A stretch of 64,000 nt of DNA from Ramlibacter tataouinensis (GTDB taxonomy: Bacteria > Pseudomonadota > Gammaproteobacteria > Burkholderiales > Burkholderiaceae_C): NCBI RefSeq assembly GCF_001580455.1, contig NZ_CP010951.1:930001-994000 (forward strand). The letters are read 5' to 3'. The translations under genes and the position numbers were made by a program. Shown in pieces: positions 26,196 through 35,228 of this stretch (within the stretch, counting starts at the first letter, position 1; the number at the start of each line of letters is the position of its first letter). The notes beneath the pieces are model-generated. The model saw nothing but the letters and a program-made list of their open reading frames with translations, did no database searches and had not been told where the DNA came from.

Positions 26196-27165
26196 ACAAC
26201 GACCGAACGCGGTGCGAGCCGCTTCCCCGGGCGCCGCGCCCGAGTCGACCGAGCGCGTGCTGCGCCGGCTCGAATGGACCACCATCCGCCGGCTGGACGG
26301 GCTGCTGCAGGGCGACTACCGCACCCTGCTGCGCGGCGCCGGCCTGGACCTGGCGGACCTGCGCGAATACCAGCACCACGACGACGTGCGCCACATCGAC
26401 TGGAACGTGACGGCGCGCATGCAGGTGCCGCACGTGCGCGTGTTCACCGAAGACCGCGAAATGGCGGCCTGGTTCCTGATGGACCTGAGCCCCTCGGTCG
26501 ATTTCGGCTCGGGCGAGCAGCGGAAGCGCAACGTGTCGGCCGATTTTGTCGCCGTGCTGGCGCGGCTGCTGACACGGCACGGCAACCGCGTCGGTTCCAT
26601 GCTGTACGGCTCCGGCGTGGATTCGGTGATCCCGACCCGCGGCGGCCGCCGCCACGTGCTGCACCTGCTGCATGCGATCCGCCAGCGGCCGGCGCCGGTG
26701 GAGTCCGGGCCGACCCGGCTGCGCGAACTGCTCGACGCCGCCGCCTCGCTGATCAAGCGGCGGTCCACTTTGTTCGTGGTGTCCGACTTCATCAGCGAGC
26801 CGGGCTGGGAACGCTCGCTGGCCCAGCTGGCGCAGCGCCACGAAGTTGTGGCGGTGCGGGTGCTCGATCCGCTCGAGCTGGAGCTGCCCGACCTGGGGCT
26901 GCTGACCATCCGCGACGCGGAAACCGGCGAGCAGTTGCTGGTGGACACGCACGACGCGGGCTTCCGCAAGCGCTTTGCCCGCATCGCCGCGCAGCGCGAG
27001 GCCGAACTGCGCGAAGGCCTGACCAAGGCCGGCGTGGACGCGCTGGAGCTGTCCACCGACGGCGACCTGGTCGACGCCGTGGTGCGCTTTGCCGACATGC
27101 GCAAGCGCCGCGCCCGCCTGTCGGCCGGCGGCAGCTTGCCCGCTCACCTGAAACATGCTGCCTGA
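26176..27165 (+). CDS. DUF58 domain protein (MoxR-associated)
   Basis: A 329-residue protein of the DUF58 family, usually encoded between moxR and VWA genes. Hallmarks are LREYQHHDDVRHIDWNVTA and a VWA-like metal site FLMDLSPSVDF (DxSxS). No transmembrane helix is seen, unlike longer DUF58 proteins, so it is probably cytosolic. Translation starts inside the end of moxR (20-base overlap), indicating coupling. The next gene, a VWA protein, starts nine bases after its stop. Function is unknown beyond assisting the MoxR system. Confidence 0.93.
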
Positions 27166-27174
27166 GGTGTCGAC

Positions 27175-28215
27175 ATGAACTTCCTCTGGCCCGAATTCCT
27201 GTGGCTGCTTGCCGCCCTGCCGCTGTTGGTGCTGCTGTACATCTGGTTGATGCGGCGCAAGAAGAAGATGGCGCTGCGCTACGCGTCGCTGTCGATCGTC
27301 AAGGAAGCCATGGGCGGGGCTCAGAGCTTCAAGCGGCACATTCCGCCGCTGCTCTTCCTGCTGGCGCTGGCGGCGATGCTGGCGGCGGCGGCGCGGCCGG
27401 TCGCGGTGGTCACCCTGCCCTCGAACCAGCAGACCATCATCCTGGCGATGGACGTGTCGGGCAGCATGCGCGCCACCGACGTGCAGCCCAACCGGCTGGT
27501 GGCCGCGCAGAATGCCGCCAAGTCTTTCCTGGCCGAGCTGCCGCGCCACGTCAAAGTGGGTATCGTCGCCTTCGCCGGGTCGGCCCAGGTAGCGCAGCTG
27601 CCCACGACCAACCGCGAAGACCTGGTCACGGCCATCGACCGCTTCCAGCTGCAGCGCGCCACCGCCACCGGCAACGCCATCGTGATCTCGCTGGCGACGC
27701 TGTTTCCCGATGCGGGCATCGACCTGCAGACGCTGCAGATGGGCCGCGAGCGCCAGCGCGGCGTCGCCATCGACGGCGAGAAGAAGGAAAAGAAGGAGTT
27801 CCAGCCGGTGGCACCCGGCTCCTACACCTCGGCCGCCATCATCATGCTGACCGACGGCCAGCGCACCACCGGGGTGGATCCGATCGACGCCGCCAAGATG
27901 GCGGCCGAGCGCGGCGTGCGCGTCTACACGGTGGGCATCGGCACGGTGGACGGCGAGACCATCGGCTTCGAGGGCTGGTCCATGCGCGTGCGCCTGGACG
28001 AGGAAACGCTCAAGGCCATCGCCCAGAAGACCGACGCCGAATACTTCTACGCCGGCACGGCGCACGACCTGAAGAAGGTCTACGACACGCTCAGCTCCAA
28101 GCTCACGGTCGAGAAGAAGGAAACCGAGATCTCGGCCCTGTTCGCGATGACGGCCGCCGTGCTGGCGCTGCTGTCGGCCGGCCTGTCGCTGCTCTGGTTC
28201 AACCGGATTCTTTGA
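27175..28215 (+). CDS. BatA-like VWA domain membrane protein
   Basis: A 346-residue inner-membrane protein. It has two N-terminal helices (about residues 5-24 and 57-76), a VWA domain with the MIDAS motif starting at D93 (DVSGSM), a conserved TDGQRTTG strand, and a C-terminal helix near 321-341. This is the BatA/Aerotolerance layout. It is last in the S1C-moxR-DUF58-VWA operon. A charged insert (EKKEKKEFQP) sits in the middle. A close paralogue starts at 63659. The partner complex is unknown. Confidence 0.93.
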   Translation: MNFLWPEFLWLLAALPLLVLLYIWLMRRKKKMALRYASLSIVKEAMGGAQSFKRHIPPLLFLLALAAMLAAAARPVAVVTLPSNQQTIILAMDVSGSMRATDVQPNRLVAAQNAAKSFLAELPRHVKVGIVAFAGSAQVAQLPTTNREDLVTAIDRFQLQRATATGNAIVISLATLFPDAGIDLQTLQMGRERQRGVAIDGEKKEKKEFQPVAPGSYTSAAIIMLTDGQRTTGVDPIDAAKMAAERGVRVYTVGIGTVDGETIGFEGWSMRVRLDEETLKAIAQKTDAEYFYAGTAHDLKKVYDTLSSKLTVEKKETEISALFAMTAAVLALLSAGLSLLWFNRIL

Positions 28216-28221
28216 GCCGCC

Positions 28222-29364
28222 TCACAGCGGTTGCGGCTGGGTCGGCTCGAACCCGGGCCGCACGAGGGCCGCCGGCACCTGTCCGCGGGCGGCGGGAACC
28301 GGGGCCGGGGCGGCTTGGGCCGAGGCGGCTTCTGCCCGGGCCTGCTGCCACTGCTGGCGCGCCTTGCCGACCTGCGTCGCGAAGCTGGCGCGCTGCCGCT
28401 CGTAGAGCGCCTTCACATCCTCCGTCCAGCCCACCACGATCCACGGGTGCTGCTCGGCGATCCGCTGCAAGGCCACCAGCACCTCGTCTTCCTTGCCGTC
28501 GATCTTCACGTGCTCGCCGCGCCACTTCAGCATCAGCGCCTGGGTCTGGCCGGCCGGGATGACGTAGTACAGCTTCTTCTTCGTCACTTCGACGTAGGCC
28601 CACAGCAGCTCGTTCAGGTTGTGCAACTGCAGGCCCAGCAGGCTGCTGCGCACCAGGTAGTTGGCGCCGATCTGCCAGCCGCCCAGCTGCTGCGCGTCAT
28701 CGCGCTCGCCGCGCACGGCGGCGTCCAGCGCGCGCAGGTCGCCCCAGGCCGAGGCCTTGCGCAGCGCGGGATGGGTGTGCGGCTCGGCCATCCAGGCCCG
28801 CCCGGTCAACGCCAGGTAGCCCGCGACCACGAACGCCGCCAGCGCGCCCAGCAGCAGCCAGTGCCCGCTGCCGCGGTAGTCGTGCAGCTCCAGCTCCATC
28901 GGCAGGAACAGCGCCTGCAGGTCGGCGCCGTCCTTGCCGTTGAACAGGGCCTGCACGGCGCGCGGCTCCAGCGGCCGCAGCTCCCCCGTGAGCCGCGTGC
29001 CCGGGCTGCCCTCTTCCGATTGGCGCACCAGGATCAGCCGTTGGTCCAGCAAAGCGGCGTGATAGCTGGCCGACACGCTGCGCCCGCGTTCGACCCCGCG
29101 CTTGGTGCGCACGGTCACTTCGGTCATGCCGGTGTCCTGGATCGCGCGGGCGTCCAGCCGCACCCAGCGCCGGGGCAGGGCTTCCAGCGAGGGCGCCCTT
29201 TCGAGCTCGGCGGCCGTCATGAGCGCCGGCCCGCGGAAGTACTCCTTCAGGTAGGTGGCATTGGCGGCCAGCACGCCGGCGGCCCCCAGCGCCACGAGTG
29301 CGGCCAGGATGATGCGGTTGCGGCTCGTGCGCCGCACTTGTTCGAGCAGCCAGTTGGCAGCCAT
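28222..29364 (-). CDS. Two-helix membrane protein of unknown function
   Basis: A 380-residue protein with one helix near residues 18-36 and another near 168-187 (HWLLLGALAAFVVAGYLAL); the segment between is probably extracytoplasmic. The C-terminal half is soluble and ends in an Ala/Gln/Pro-rich tail. I do not recognise the family for certain; it resembles DUF6709-type proteins. AAGGAG seven bases before the ATG at 29364 supports the start. It converges on the BatA-like gene with a six-base gap. Repeat copy B lies 80 bases upstream. Confidence 0.78.
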   Translation of the reverse strand: MAANWLLEQVRRTSRNRIILAALVALGAAGVLAANATYLKEYFRGPALMTAAELERAPSLEALPRRWVRLDARAIQDTGMTEVTVRTKRGVERGRSVSASYHAALLDQRLILVRQSEEGSPGTRLTGELRPLEPRAVQALFNGKDGADLQALFLPMELELHDYRGSGHWLLLGALAAFVVAGYLALTGRAWMAEPHTHPALRKASAWGDLRALDAAVRGERDDAQQLGGWQIGANYLVRSSLLGLQLHNLNELLWAYVEVTKKKLYYVIPAGQTQALMLKWRGEHVKIDGKEDEVLVALQRIAEQHPWIVVGWTEDVKALYERQRASFATQVGKARQQWQQARAEAASAQAAPAPVPAARGQVPAALVRPGFEPTQPQPL

Positions 29365-29443
29365 GGTGGTTCTCCTTCCCCCAGGATGGCTGCTATCTTA
29401 ATCTTAGGTTCTAAGCGGCCCGCGCCGCGGTTGTCTAAGCGCG

Positions 29444-29709
29444 TAGGGCCTGTTAACGCTATGGGAGGGCTCGCGCCGGTGGCTGTCAGGCCGCAGGGCT
29501 AGGCGCGGCCGAGGCCGTGTGCTCGTGCACACAACGAGGTCGCAACGACGCCCTGCGGCCTGACAGCCACCGGCCCGAAGGGTGACCCAGGAAACGGGCG
29601 CCCTCGGCGTTGCAAATGCTCGCCGGGGCCCACCCCGGCTGTGCTTTGCGCCTTGATGGCGCCCGTTTCCTGGGTCACGCGAGCCCTCCCATAGCGTTAA
29701 CAGGCCCTA
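29444..29709. repeat. MITE-like palindromic element, copy B
   Basis: The second full copy of the element at 15956, in the opposite orientation, 266 bases. It has the same TA-flanked outer ends (TAGGGCCTGTTAACGCTA and reverse complement), a 25-base hairpin arm first and the 21-base GTGACCCAGGAAACGGGCGCC arm second. It differs from copy A by about four substitutions and one single-base indel by eye. Its right end overlaps the 3' end of lolD. The preceding 80 bases should contain the promoter of the two-helix protein gene. Confidence 0.87.
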
Positions 29710-30382
29710 GTCTTCCGGCCGCCAGCCGGAGGGTGCGCCCGCAGCGCGCGGCCAACTGCTCGTCATGCGTGACCATCACGAAGGCCGTGCCGCTCTTGCG
29801 CGCCAGTTCCAGCATCAGCTCGAACACCACGTCGGCGGTGCCGCGGTCGAGGTTGCCGGTGGGTTCGTCGGCCATGACGCAAGCCGGGTGCGTGACCAGG
29901 GCGCGCGCGATCGCCACCCGCTGGCGCTCGCCACCGGAGAGTTCCGCCGGCCGGTGCCGCAGGCGATGCTGCATGCCCACCGCTTCCAGCGTCCGCGCGG
30001 CCTGCTCATGGCAGCTGTCGGGCGTGTCGCGCCGGATCCGCAGCGGCATGCCCACGTTGTCCAGTGCGCTGAATTCCGGCAGCAGGTGGTGGAACTGGTA
30101 GACGAAGCCCAGGTGCCGGTTGCGCAGGCGCCCCTGGCCGGCCGCGTCCAGCTGCGAAAAGGCCTCGCCCATCAGCTGCACGCTGCCGGTGGTCGGCGCG
30201 TCCAGGCCGCCCAGCAGGTGAAGTAGCGTGCTCTTGCCCGAGCCGGAGGCGCCGACGATGGCCACGGTCTCTCCGGCGCGCACTTCGAGATCGACGCCGC
30301 GCAGCACTTCGACGTCGATGTCGCCTTCATGGAAACGTTTGGTCAGGCCCTCGGCCTTGAGCACCACCTGGCCTTCACTCAT
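29675..30382 (-). CDS. lolD: Lipoprotein-releasing ABC transporter ATPase
   Basis: ATPase of the LolCDE complex that extracts outer-membrane lipoproteins from the inner membrane. It has 235 residues with Walker A GASGSGKST, signature LSGGERQR, Walker B MADEPTGNLD and an H-loop in VTHDEQ. It overlaps the upstream lolC gene by eight bases (ATGAGTGA). The last 11 residues (LGPVNAMGGLA) and the stop codon are encoded by repeat copy B; the normal protein would end around AAGRL. The tail lies beyond the conserved fold, so activity is probably retained. Confidence 0.95.
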   Translation of the reverse strand: MSEGQVVLKAEGLTKRFHEGDIDVEVLRGVDLEVRAGETVAIVGASGSGKSTLLHLLGGLDAPTTGSVQLMGEAFSQLDAAGQGRLRNRHLGFVYQFHHLLPEFSALDNVGMPLRIRRDTPDSCHEQAARTLEAVGMQHRLRHRPAELSGGERQRVAIARALVTHPACVMADEPTGNLDRGTADVVFELMLELARKSGTAFVMVTHDEQLAARCGRTLRLAAGRLGPVNAMGGLA

Positions 30383-31631
30383 AGCGCAGCGCCTCGGCCG
30401 GGTTCACGCGGCTGGCGCGCCAGCTCGGATAGATGGTGGCGACGAAAGCCAGCACCAGCGAAATCACGGCGATCGGCATGATGTCGCCGCGCTGCGGGTC
30501 GCTGGGCATGCGGCTGATCAGGTAGATGTCGCGCGGCAGGAAGCTGGCGTTGAACAGGCGCTCCAGCGCCGGCACGATCACGTCGATGTTGAAGGCCACG
30601 CCCAGGCCCAGAAGCAGCCCGAGCAGCGTGCCGATCACGCCCACGGCCGCGCCCTGCACCACGAAGATGCCCATGATGCTGGACGGGCTGGCGCCCAGGG
30701 TGCGCAGGATGGCAATGTCGGCGCGCTTGTCGGTCACCGTCATCACCAGCGTGCTCACCAGGTTGAACGCCGCCACCGCGACGATCAGGGTGAGGATGAT
30801 GAACATCATGCGCTTTTCGACCTGCACCGCGGCGAACCAGGTGCGATTCTGGCGGGTCCAGTCGCGCACCAGCGGCGCGCCGCTCAGCGTGGCCGACAGT
30901 TCGGCCGCCACCTGCGGCGCCTGGTGCAGGTCCTGCAGCTTCAGGCGCACGCCGGTCGGCCCGTCCAGCCGCAGGATGCGCGCCGCGTCTTCCTCGTGCA
31001 GCAGGGCCAGGCCACTGTCGTATTCGTAGTGGCCGGAATCGAAGGTGCCGACCACGGTCATCTGCTTCAGGCGCGGCACCACGCCCGCCGGCGTGACCTG
31101 GCCGCCGGGCGCGATCAGCGTCACCGGATCGCCCTCGCGCACGCCCAGGTTGCGCGCCAGCTCCGCGCCCAGCACGACGCCGAAGCGCCCGGGCTGCAGC
31201 CGCGCCAGCACCGGCTTCATGCCCATCGCCAGGTCGGTGACCTCGGGTTCGCGCGCCGGGTCGATGCCGCGCACGATGGCCCCGCGCATGTCCTCGCCGC
31301 GCGCCAGCAGGGCCTGCGAGGCGATGAAGGGCGCGGCGCCGACCACCTCCGGATGGCGCTTGGCCTCTTCCATGGTCTTGTTCACGTCGGGCAGCACGCC
31401 GCCGTTGGCGCCGTAGATCTCCACATGCGACACCACGCCCAGCATGCGGTCGCGCACTTCCTTCTGGAAGCCGTTCATCACCGACAGCACGATGATCAGC
31501 GCGGCCACGCCGAGCGCGATGCCCAGCATCGACACGCCCGAGATGAACGAGATGAACCCGTTGCGGCGCGTGGCGCGGCCGGCGCGGGTGTAGCGCCAGC
31601 CCAGGGCCAGTTCGTAGGGGATGGTGGGCAC
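30375..31631 (-). CDS. lolC: Lipoprotein-releasing ABC transporter permease LolC/LolE
   Basis: A 418-residue inner-membrane protein with the LolC/E layout: one N-terminal helix (FISGVSMLGIALGVAALIIV), a large periplasmic MacB-like domain, then three C-terminal helices, ending with the coupling region NPAEALRYE. The start MPTIPYELALGWRYTRA is typical. Burkholderiales commonly encode a single LolC/E permease followed by lolD, forming a LolF-type system; the other permease was not seen here. It is coupled to lolD by overlap. The divergent RpfE-like gene starts 52 bases away. Confidence 0.95.
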   Translation of the reverse strand: MPTIPYELALGWRYTRAGRATRRNGFISFISGVSMLGIALGVAALIIVLSVMNGFQKEVRDRMLGVVSHVEIYGANGGVLPDVNKTMEEAKRHPEVVGAAPFIASQALLARGEDMRGAIVRGIDPAREPEVTDLAMGMKPVLARLQPGRFGVVLGAELARNLGVREGDPVTLIAPGGQVTPAGVVPRLKQMTVVGTFDSGHYEYDSGLALLHEEDAARILRLDGPTGVRLKLQDLHQAPQVAAELSATLSGAPLVRDWTRQNRTWFAAVQVEKRMMFIILTLIVAVAAFNLVSTLVMTVTDKRADIAILRTLGASPSSIMGIFVVQGAAVGVIGTLLGLLLGLGVAFNIDVIVPALERLFNASFLPRDIYLISRMPSDPQRGDIMPIAVISLVLAFVATIYPSWRASRVNPAEALRYE

Positions 31632-31683
31632 GTTAGTGAACTATTGCTGTGCTGCGGATTGTGTCATCGCCGAGAATACCGGG

Positions 31684-32652
31684 ATGTCGGACGGTGCCGG
31701 AGCCCACTTACTGATTCCTTTGGCTTCATGCGATGCCGAAGGTTGTATCGCGGCGCGCCGGCACCTGGCCTGGCCCCACCTGGAGAAGCTGCTGGCACGC
31801 CTGGCGCCCGCCAGCGGCGGCGACGACGACGGTGGGGCGAACACCCTGTCCATGCCGCACGAGCGCGCGCTGGCCCGCGCGTGGGGCCTTCATGCCCCCG
31901 ACGGCGGGATTCCGTGGGCGGCCTGGCAGTTGGCGCAGGCCGGCCGCGACCCCCAGGGCGCCGCCTGGGCCTGGATCACGCCCTGCCACTGGCGTGTGGG
32001 CCGCGACCACATCGCCATGGACGCGCCGCAGCAGCTGGCCCTGGATGAGCGCGACTCGCAGGCGCTGCTGGCGGCCATGCGGCCGTATTTCGAGGAAGAC
32101 GGCATCGCCCTGGAGTACGAGGCCCCCACCCGGTGGCTGGCCCGCGGCGAGGTGTTTCGCGGCCTGGCCAGCGCCTCGCTCGACCGCGTGGTCGGCCGCA
32201 TCATCGATGACTGGCTGCCCCGCTCGCAGCAGGCCCGGACCCTGCGCCGGCTGCAGCAGGAAATGCAGATGCTGCTCTACACCCATCCGATCAACGAAGA
32301 GCGGCTGGCCCGTGGGCTGCCGCCCGTCAATTCCTTCTGGGTGAGCGGCACCGGCGCCCTCCCCGCTTCCCCTTCGACGGCGCAGCCGCCGCCCGGCCTG
32401 CAGGTCGCGCACGAACTGCACAACCCCGCCCTCCAGCAGGACTGGGCCGGCTGGGCCTCGGCCTGGCAGCAGATCGACGCGCAGCAGTGCGCGCGGCTGC
32501 TCGAATCGCTGGACCAGGGCGAGGCAGTGGCGCTCACGCTGTGCGGCGAGCGCCAGGCCCGGACCTGGCACGGCCGCGGCGCGGGGCTGCTGCCCCGGCT
32601 GGCCGCCGCCCTGCGCGGCAAACAGGCGGCCGCCGTTCTCGACACTTTATGA
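31684..32652 (+). CDS. rpfE: RpfE-type protein (phosphoglycerate mutase-like annotation)
   Basis: A 322-residue cytoplasmic protein resembling the RpfE family (named from the Xanthomonas rpf cluster) and often annotated as phosphoglycerate mutase in Burkholderiales. Typical stretches are LLIPLASCDAEGC at the start, TPCHWRVGRDHIAMDAP in the middle and QMLLYTHPINEERLARGLPP followed by NSFWVSGTG. No catalytic phosphatase metal motif is evident, so a mutase role is doubtful. It overlaps recJ by four bases (ATGA), the same neighbour as in Xanthomonas. ATG 31684 was preferred over an upstream one at 31621 because it gives the family N-terminus. Confidence 0.75.
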   Translation: MSDGAGAHLLIPLASCDAEGCIAARRHLAWPHLEKLLARLAPASGGDDDGGANTLSMPHERALARAWGLHAPDGGIPWAAWQLAQAGRDPQGAAWAWITPCHWRVGRDHIAMDAPQQLALDERDSQALLAAMRPYFEEDGIALEYEAPTRWLARGEVFRGLASASLDRVVGRIIDDWLPRSQQARTLRRLQQEMQMLLYTHPINEERLARGLPPVNSFWVSGTGALPASPSTAQPPPGLQVAHELHNPALQQDWAGWASAWQQIDAQQCARLLESLDQGEAVALTLCGERQARTWHGRGAGLLPRLAAALRGKQAAAVLDTL

Positions 32653-34358
32653 AGATCATCACCCGCGACATCCCCCCTCGCGCCGCCTGGGCGCTCGAGC
32701 AAGCCGGCGTGCACCCGCTGCTGGCGCGCCTGTACGCCGCCCGCGGCGTCATCGCCATGGAAGAACTGGACGACGCCCTGGCGCGGCTGCTGCCGCCGGC
32801 CGGCATGAAGGGACTGGCCGAGGCGGCCGTCCTGCTGGCCGATGCGATCGCCGCCAACAGCCGGATCTGCATCGTCGCCGACTACGACTGCGACGGCGCC
32901 ACCGCCTGCGCGGTGGCGATCCGCGGCCTGCGGCAGCTCGGCGCCGCCCAGGTGGACTACCTGGTGCCCGACCGCATCACCGACGGCTACGGGCTGACGT
33001 CGCCGATCGCGCGGCGGGTCAAGGACAGGGGCGCCGACCTCCTGGTCACGGTGGACAACGGCATCGCCAGCATCGAGGGCGTGGCCACGGCCAACGCGCT
33101 GGGCCTCAAGGTGCTGGTGACCGACCACCACCTGCCCGGCGCGCAACTGCCCGACGCCGCTGTCATCGTCAACCCGAACCAGGCCGGCTGCGGCTTCGAA
33201 AGCAAGTCGATCGCCGGCGTCGGCGTCATGTTCTACGTGCTGCTCGCGCTGCGCTCCGAGCTGCGCCGGCGCGGCGCCTTCGACGCCGCCAGCCAGCCGA
33301 AACTCGACGGCCTGCTGCCGCTGGTGGCGCTGGGGACGGTGGCCGACGTGGTGCGGCTCGATGCGAACAACCGACGGCTGGTGGCCCAGGGCCTCAAGCG
33401 CATCCGCGCTGGCGCGCTGCCGGCGGGCCTGGCGGCCCTGCTGCAGGCGGCCGGCCGCAAGCACGAGACGATCACCACCTTCGACTTCGGCTTCGCGCTC
33501 GGCCCGCGCATCAACGCCGCCGGGCGCCTGGCGGACATGACGCTGGGCATCGAATGCCTGCTGACCGAGGACGCTGCGCGCGCCGACGAACTGGCACGCA
33601 CGCTGGACGGGATCAACCGCGAGCGGCGCGACATCGAGGGCGGCATGCGCGAGCAGGCGATGGAAATCGTGGAATCGCTGTTCGACGACAGCGAGGAGCA
33701 GCCGCCCGCGATCTGCGTGTTCGACCCGGACTTCCACGAAGGCGTGGTCGGCATCGTCGCCTCGCGCATCAAGGACCGCTGGAACCGCCCCACCTTCGTG
33801 TTCGCGCCCAGCCAGGCCGATGGCAAGGAGGACGAGCTCAAGGGCTCGGGCCGCTCGATCGCCGGCTTCCACCTGCGCGACGCGCTCGACCTGGTCGCCA
33901 AGCGGCATCCCGGCATCCTGCTGCGCTTCGGCGGCCACGCGATGGCGGCCGGCTGCACGCTGCGCGAGGAGCACCTGGCGGTGTTCGAGCAGGCCCTGGC
34001 GCAGGTGGCGCACGAATTGCTGGATGCCGCGACGCTGGCGCGGCGCATCCACACGGACGGGCCGCTGGCGCCGGACTACCGGCGCGCCGACCTGGTGGAC
34101 ACGCTGCATGCCGCCGTCTGGGGCCAGGGTTTCGCGCCGCCGCTGTTCGGTGAAGAGGTCGAGATCGTCTCGCAGCGCCTGGTGGGCGAGAAGCACCTGC
34201 AACTGAAGATCCGCCACCACGGGCAGCTGGTGGACGGCATCTGGTTCGGCCACACCGACCCGCTGCCGCCGCGCGTGAAGCTGGCGTACCGGCTGGACGC
34301 CGACGAGTGGCAGGGGGTGCGGCGGGTGCGTTTCCTGGTGGAAGGCGCGGAAATCTAG
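32649..34358 (+). CDS. recJ: Single-stranded-DNA-specific exonuclease RecJ
   Basis: A 5'-3' ssDNA exonuclease of RecF recombination and mismatch repair, 569 residues, full length. DHH-family motifs are complete: VADYDCDGATAC, VDNGIASIEG, VTDHHLPG and later GGHAMAAGCT in the DHHA1 domain, followed by the C-terminal OB fold. It is translationally coupled to the RpfE-like gene. Confidence 0.97.
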   Translation: MKIITRDIPPRAAWALEQAGVHPLLARLYAARGVIAMEELDDALARLLPPAGMKGLAEAAVLLADAIAANSRICIVADYDCDGATACAVAIRGLRQLGAAQVDYLVPDRITDGYGLTSPIARRVKDRGADLLVTVDNGIASIEGVATANALGLKVLVTDHHLPGAQLPDAAVIVNPNQAGCGFESKSIAGVGVMFYVLLALRSELRRRGAFDAASQPKLDGLLPLVALGTVADVVRLDANNRRLVAQGLKRIRAGALPAGLAALLQAAGRKHETITTFDFGFALGPRINAAGRLADMTLGIECLLTEDAARADELARTLDGINRERRDIEGGMREQAMEIVESLFDDSEEQPPAICVFDPDFHEGVVGIVASRIKDRWNRPTFVFAPSQADGKEDELKGSGRSIAGFHLRDALDLVAKRHPGILLRFGGHAMAAGCTLREEHLAVFEQALAQVAHELLDAATLARRIHTDGPLAPDYRRADLVDTLHAAVWGQGFAPPLFGEEVEIVSQRLVGEKHLQLKIRHHGQLVDGIWFGHTDPLPPRVKLAYRLDADEWQGVRRVRFLVEGAEI

Positions 34359-34374
34359 GACCTAAGCCGGCCCT

Positions 34375-34692
34375 TCAGGGCCGCATGCCGACCGGCACCG
34401 GCGCCTGTTGATTGTCGAAATACGCGAAGAGCCGGGCCGAGATTTCACGCAGTTCCGGATCGTCCAGCGTGTGGGCGCTCGCGAGCTGCCACATCGCGTA
34501 TTCGCGGTCACCGAGCATCATCGAGGTGTTGACGCAGTGGCCGTGGCCGGCCATCAGCAGGGCAAAGGCACAGAGCAGCCGGATCGGGCAGTAGTGCTGC
34601 GCATCAGGGGATTCGAAATCGTCCGATGCGTCAAGGGAAGACGGCGCGCCATCGTGCCGCCATGCGCCTGAAGGGGATACCGCGTTGTCCAT
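34375..34692 (-). CDS. Hypothetical protein, 105 residues
   Basis: A short leftward gene starting ATG at 34692, convergent with recJ (16-base gap). The protein is hydrophilic with a central apolar stretch (PIRLLCAFALLMAG) and a C-terminal part rich in acidic and aromatic residues (ELREISARLFAYFDNQQ). I recognise no family. Codon use looks like its neighbours and no competing frame is better, so it is probably real. Confidence 0.5.
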   Translation of the reverse strand: MDNAVSPSGAWRHDGAPSSLDASDDFESPDAQHYCPIRLLCAFALLMAGHGHCVNTSMMLGDREYAMWQLASAHTLDDPELREISARLFAYFDNQQAPVPVGMRP

Positions 34693-34822
34693 GGCCCGCT
34701 CCCAGTGAAGCCTATGCCTTCAATCTAGGATGCGGCCGGTCCGCTGACCGTCGGCGCTCATGCCCCGTCCGTGTCGGACACTGCCGAGTCGGTGGAAGGA
34801 CGCCTGGACGAATTCGCGTCGG

Positions 34823-35110
34823 TCAGCGCGAGGAAGCGGCGTAGCGGTTTGCCTTTGCACCGGCACTGCCCGTGGTCTGCGGATCCGTGGCGAGGCCGGC
34901 GCATTGGACGAGCGAGTCTTTGGTGTTGCGGCGCACGCATTCCTCCACCGCGCGCTGCTCACCCAAGAGGTTCTCGTGGCGCAGCTCGGCCTTGCGCACC
35001 TGGCCGAGGCAGACCATCCACAAGGCCGTCAGCTGAACCACGACCAAAACGGCCAGCAGCACCCTCAAGCCGAGATCGGCACGCGACAGCTGGCGCAAGG
35101 CGGGTGGCAT
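34823..35110 (-). CDS. Hypothetical single-pass membrane protein, 95 residues
   Basis: A small protein starting MPPALRQLSRADLG at 35110, with one helix at about residues 15-36 (LRVLLAVLVVVQLTALWMV) followed by a charged region with two cysteines and a Ser/Ala-rich tail. It resembles small inner-membrane proteins of unknown role. No clear Shine-Dalgarno is seen. It is divergent from the ornithine cyclodeaminase-type gene. Confidence 0.5.
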   Translation of the reverse strand: MPPALRQLSRADLGLRVLLAVLVVVQLTALWMVCLGQVRKAELRHENLLGEQRAVEECVRRNTKDSLVQCAGLATDPQTTGSAGAKANRYAASSR

Positions 35111-35228
35111 GACGTTCACTCTCCGATACCTTTCATGCGATCCTAGGCAGTGCCTGCGCACCGTCGGCCGCCGCCTGGCGCATGTCGCTGTAGGACAGAA
35201 TGGCTCGACCATGGTTGAAAACCGCCCG

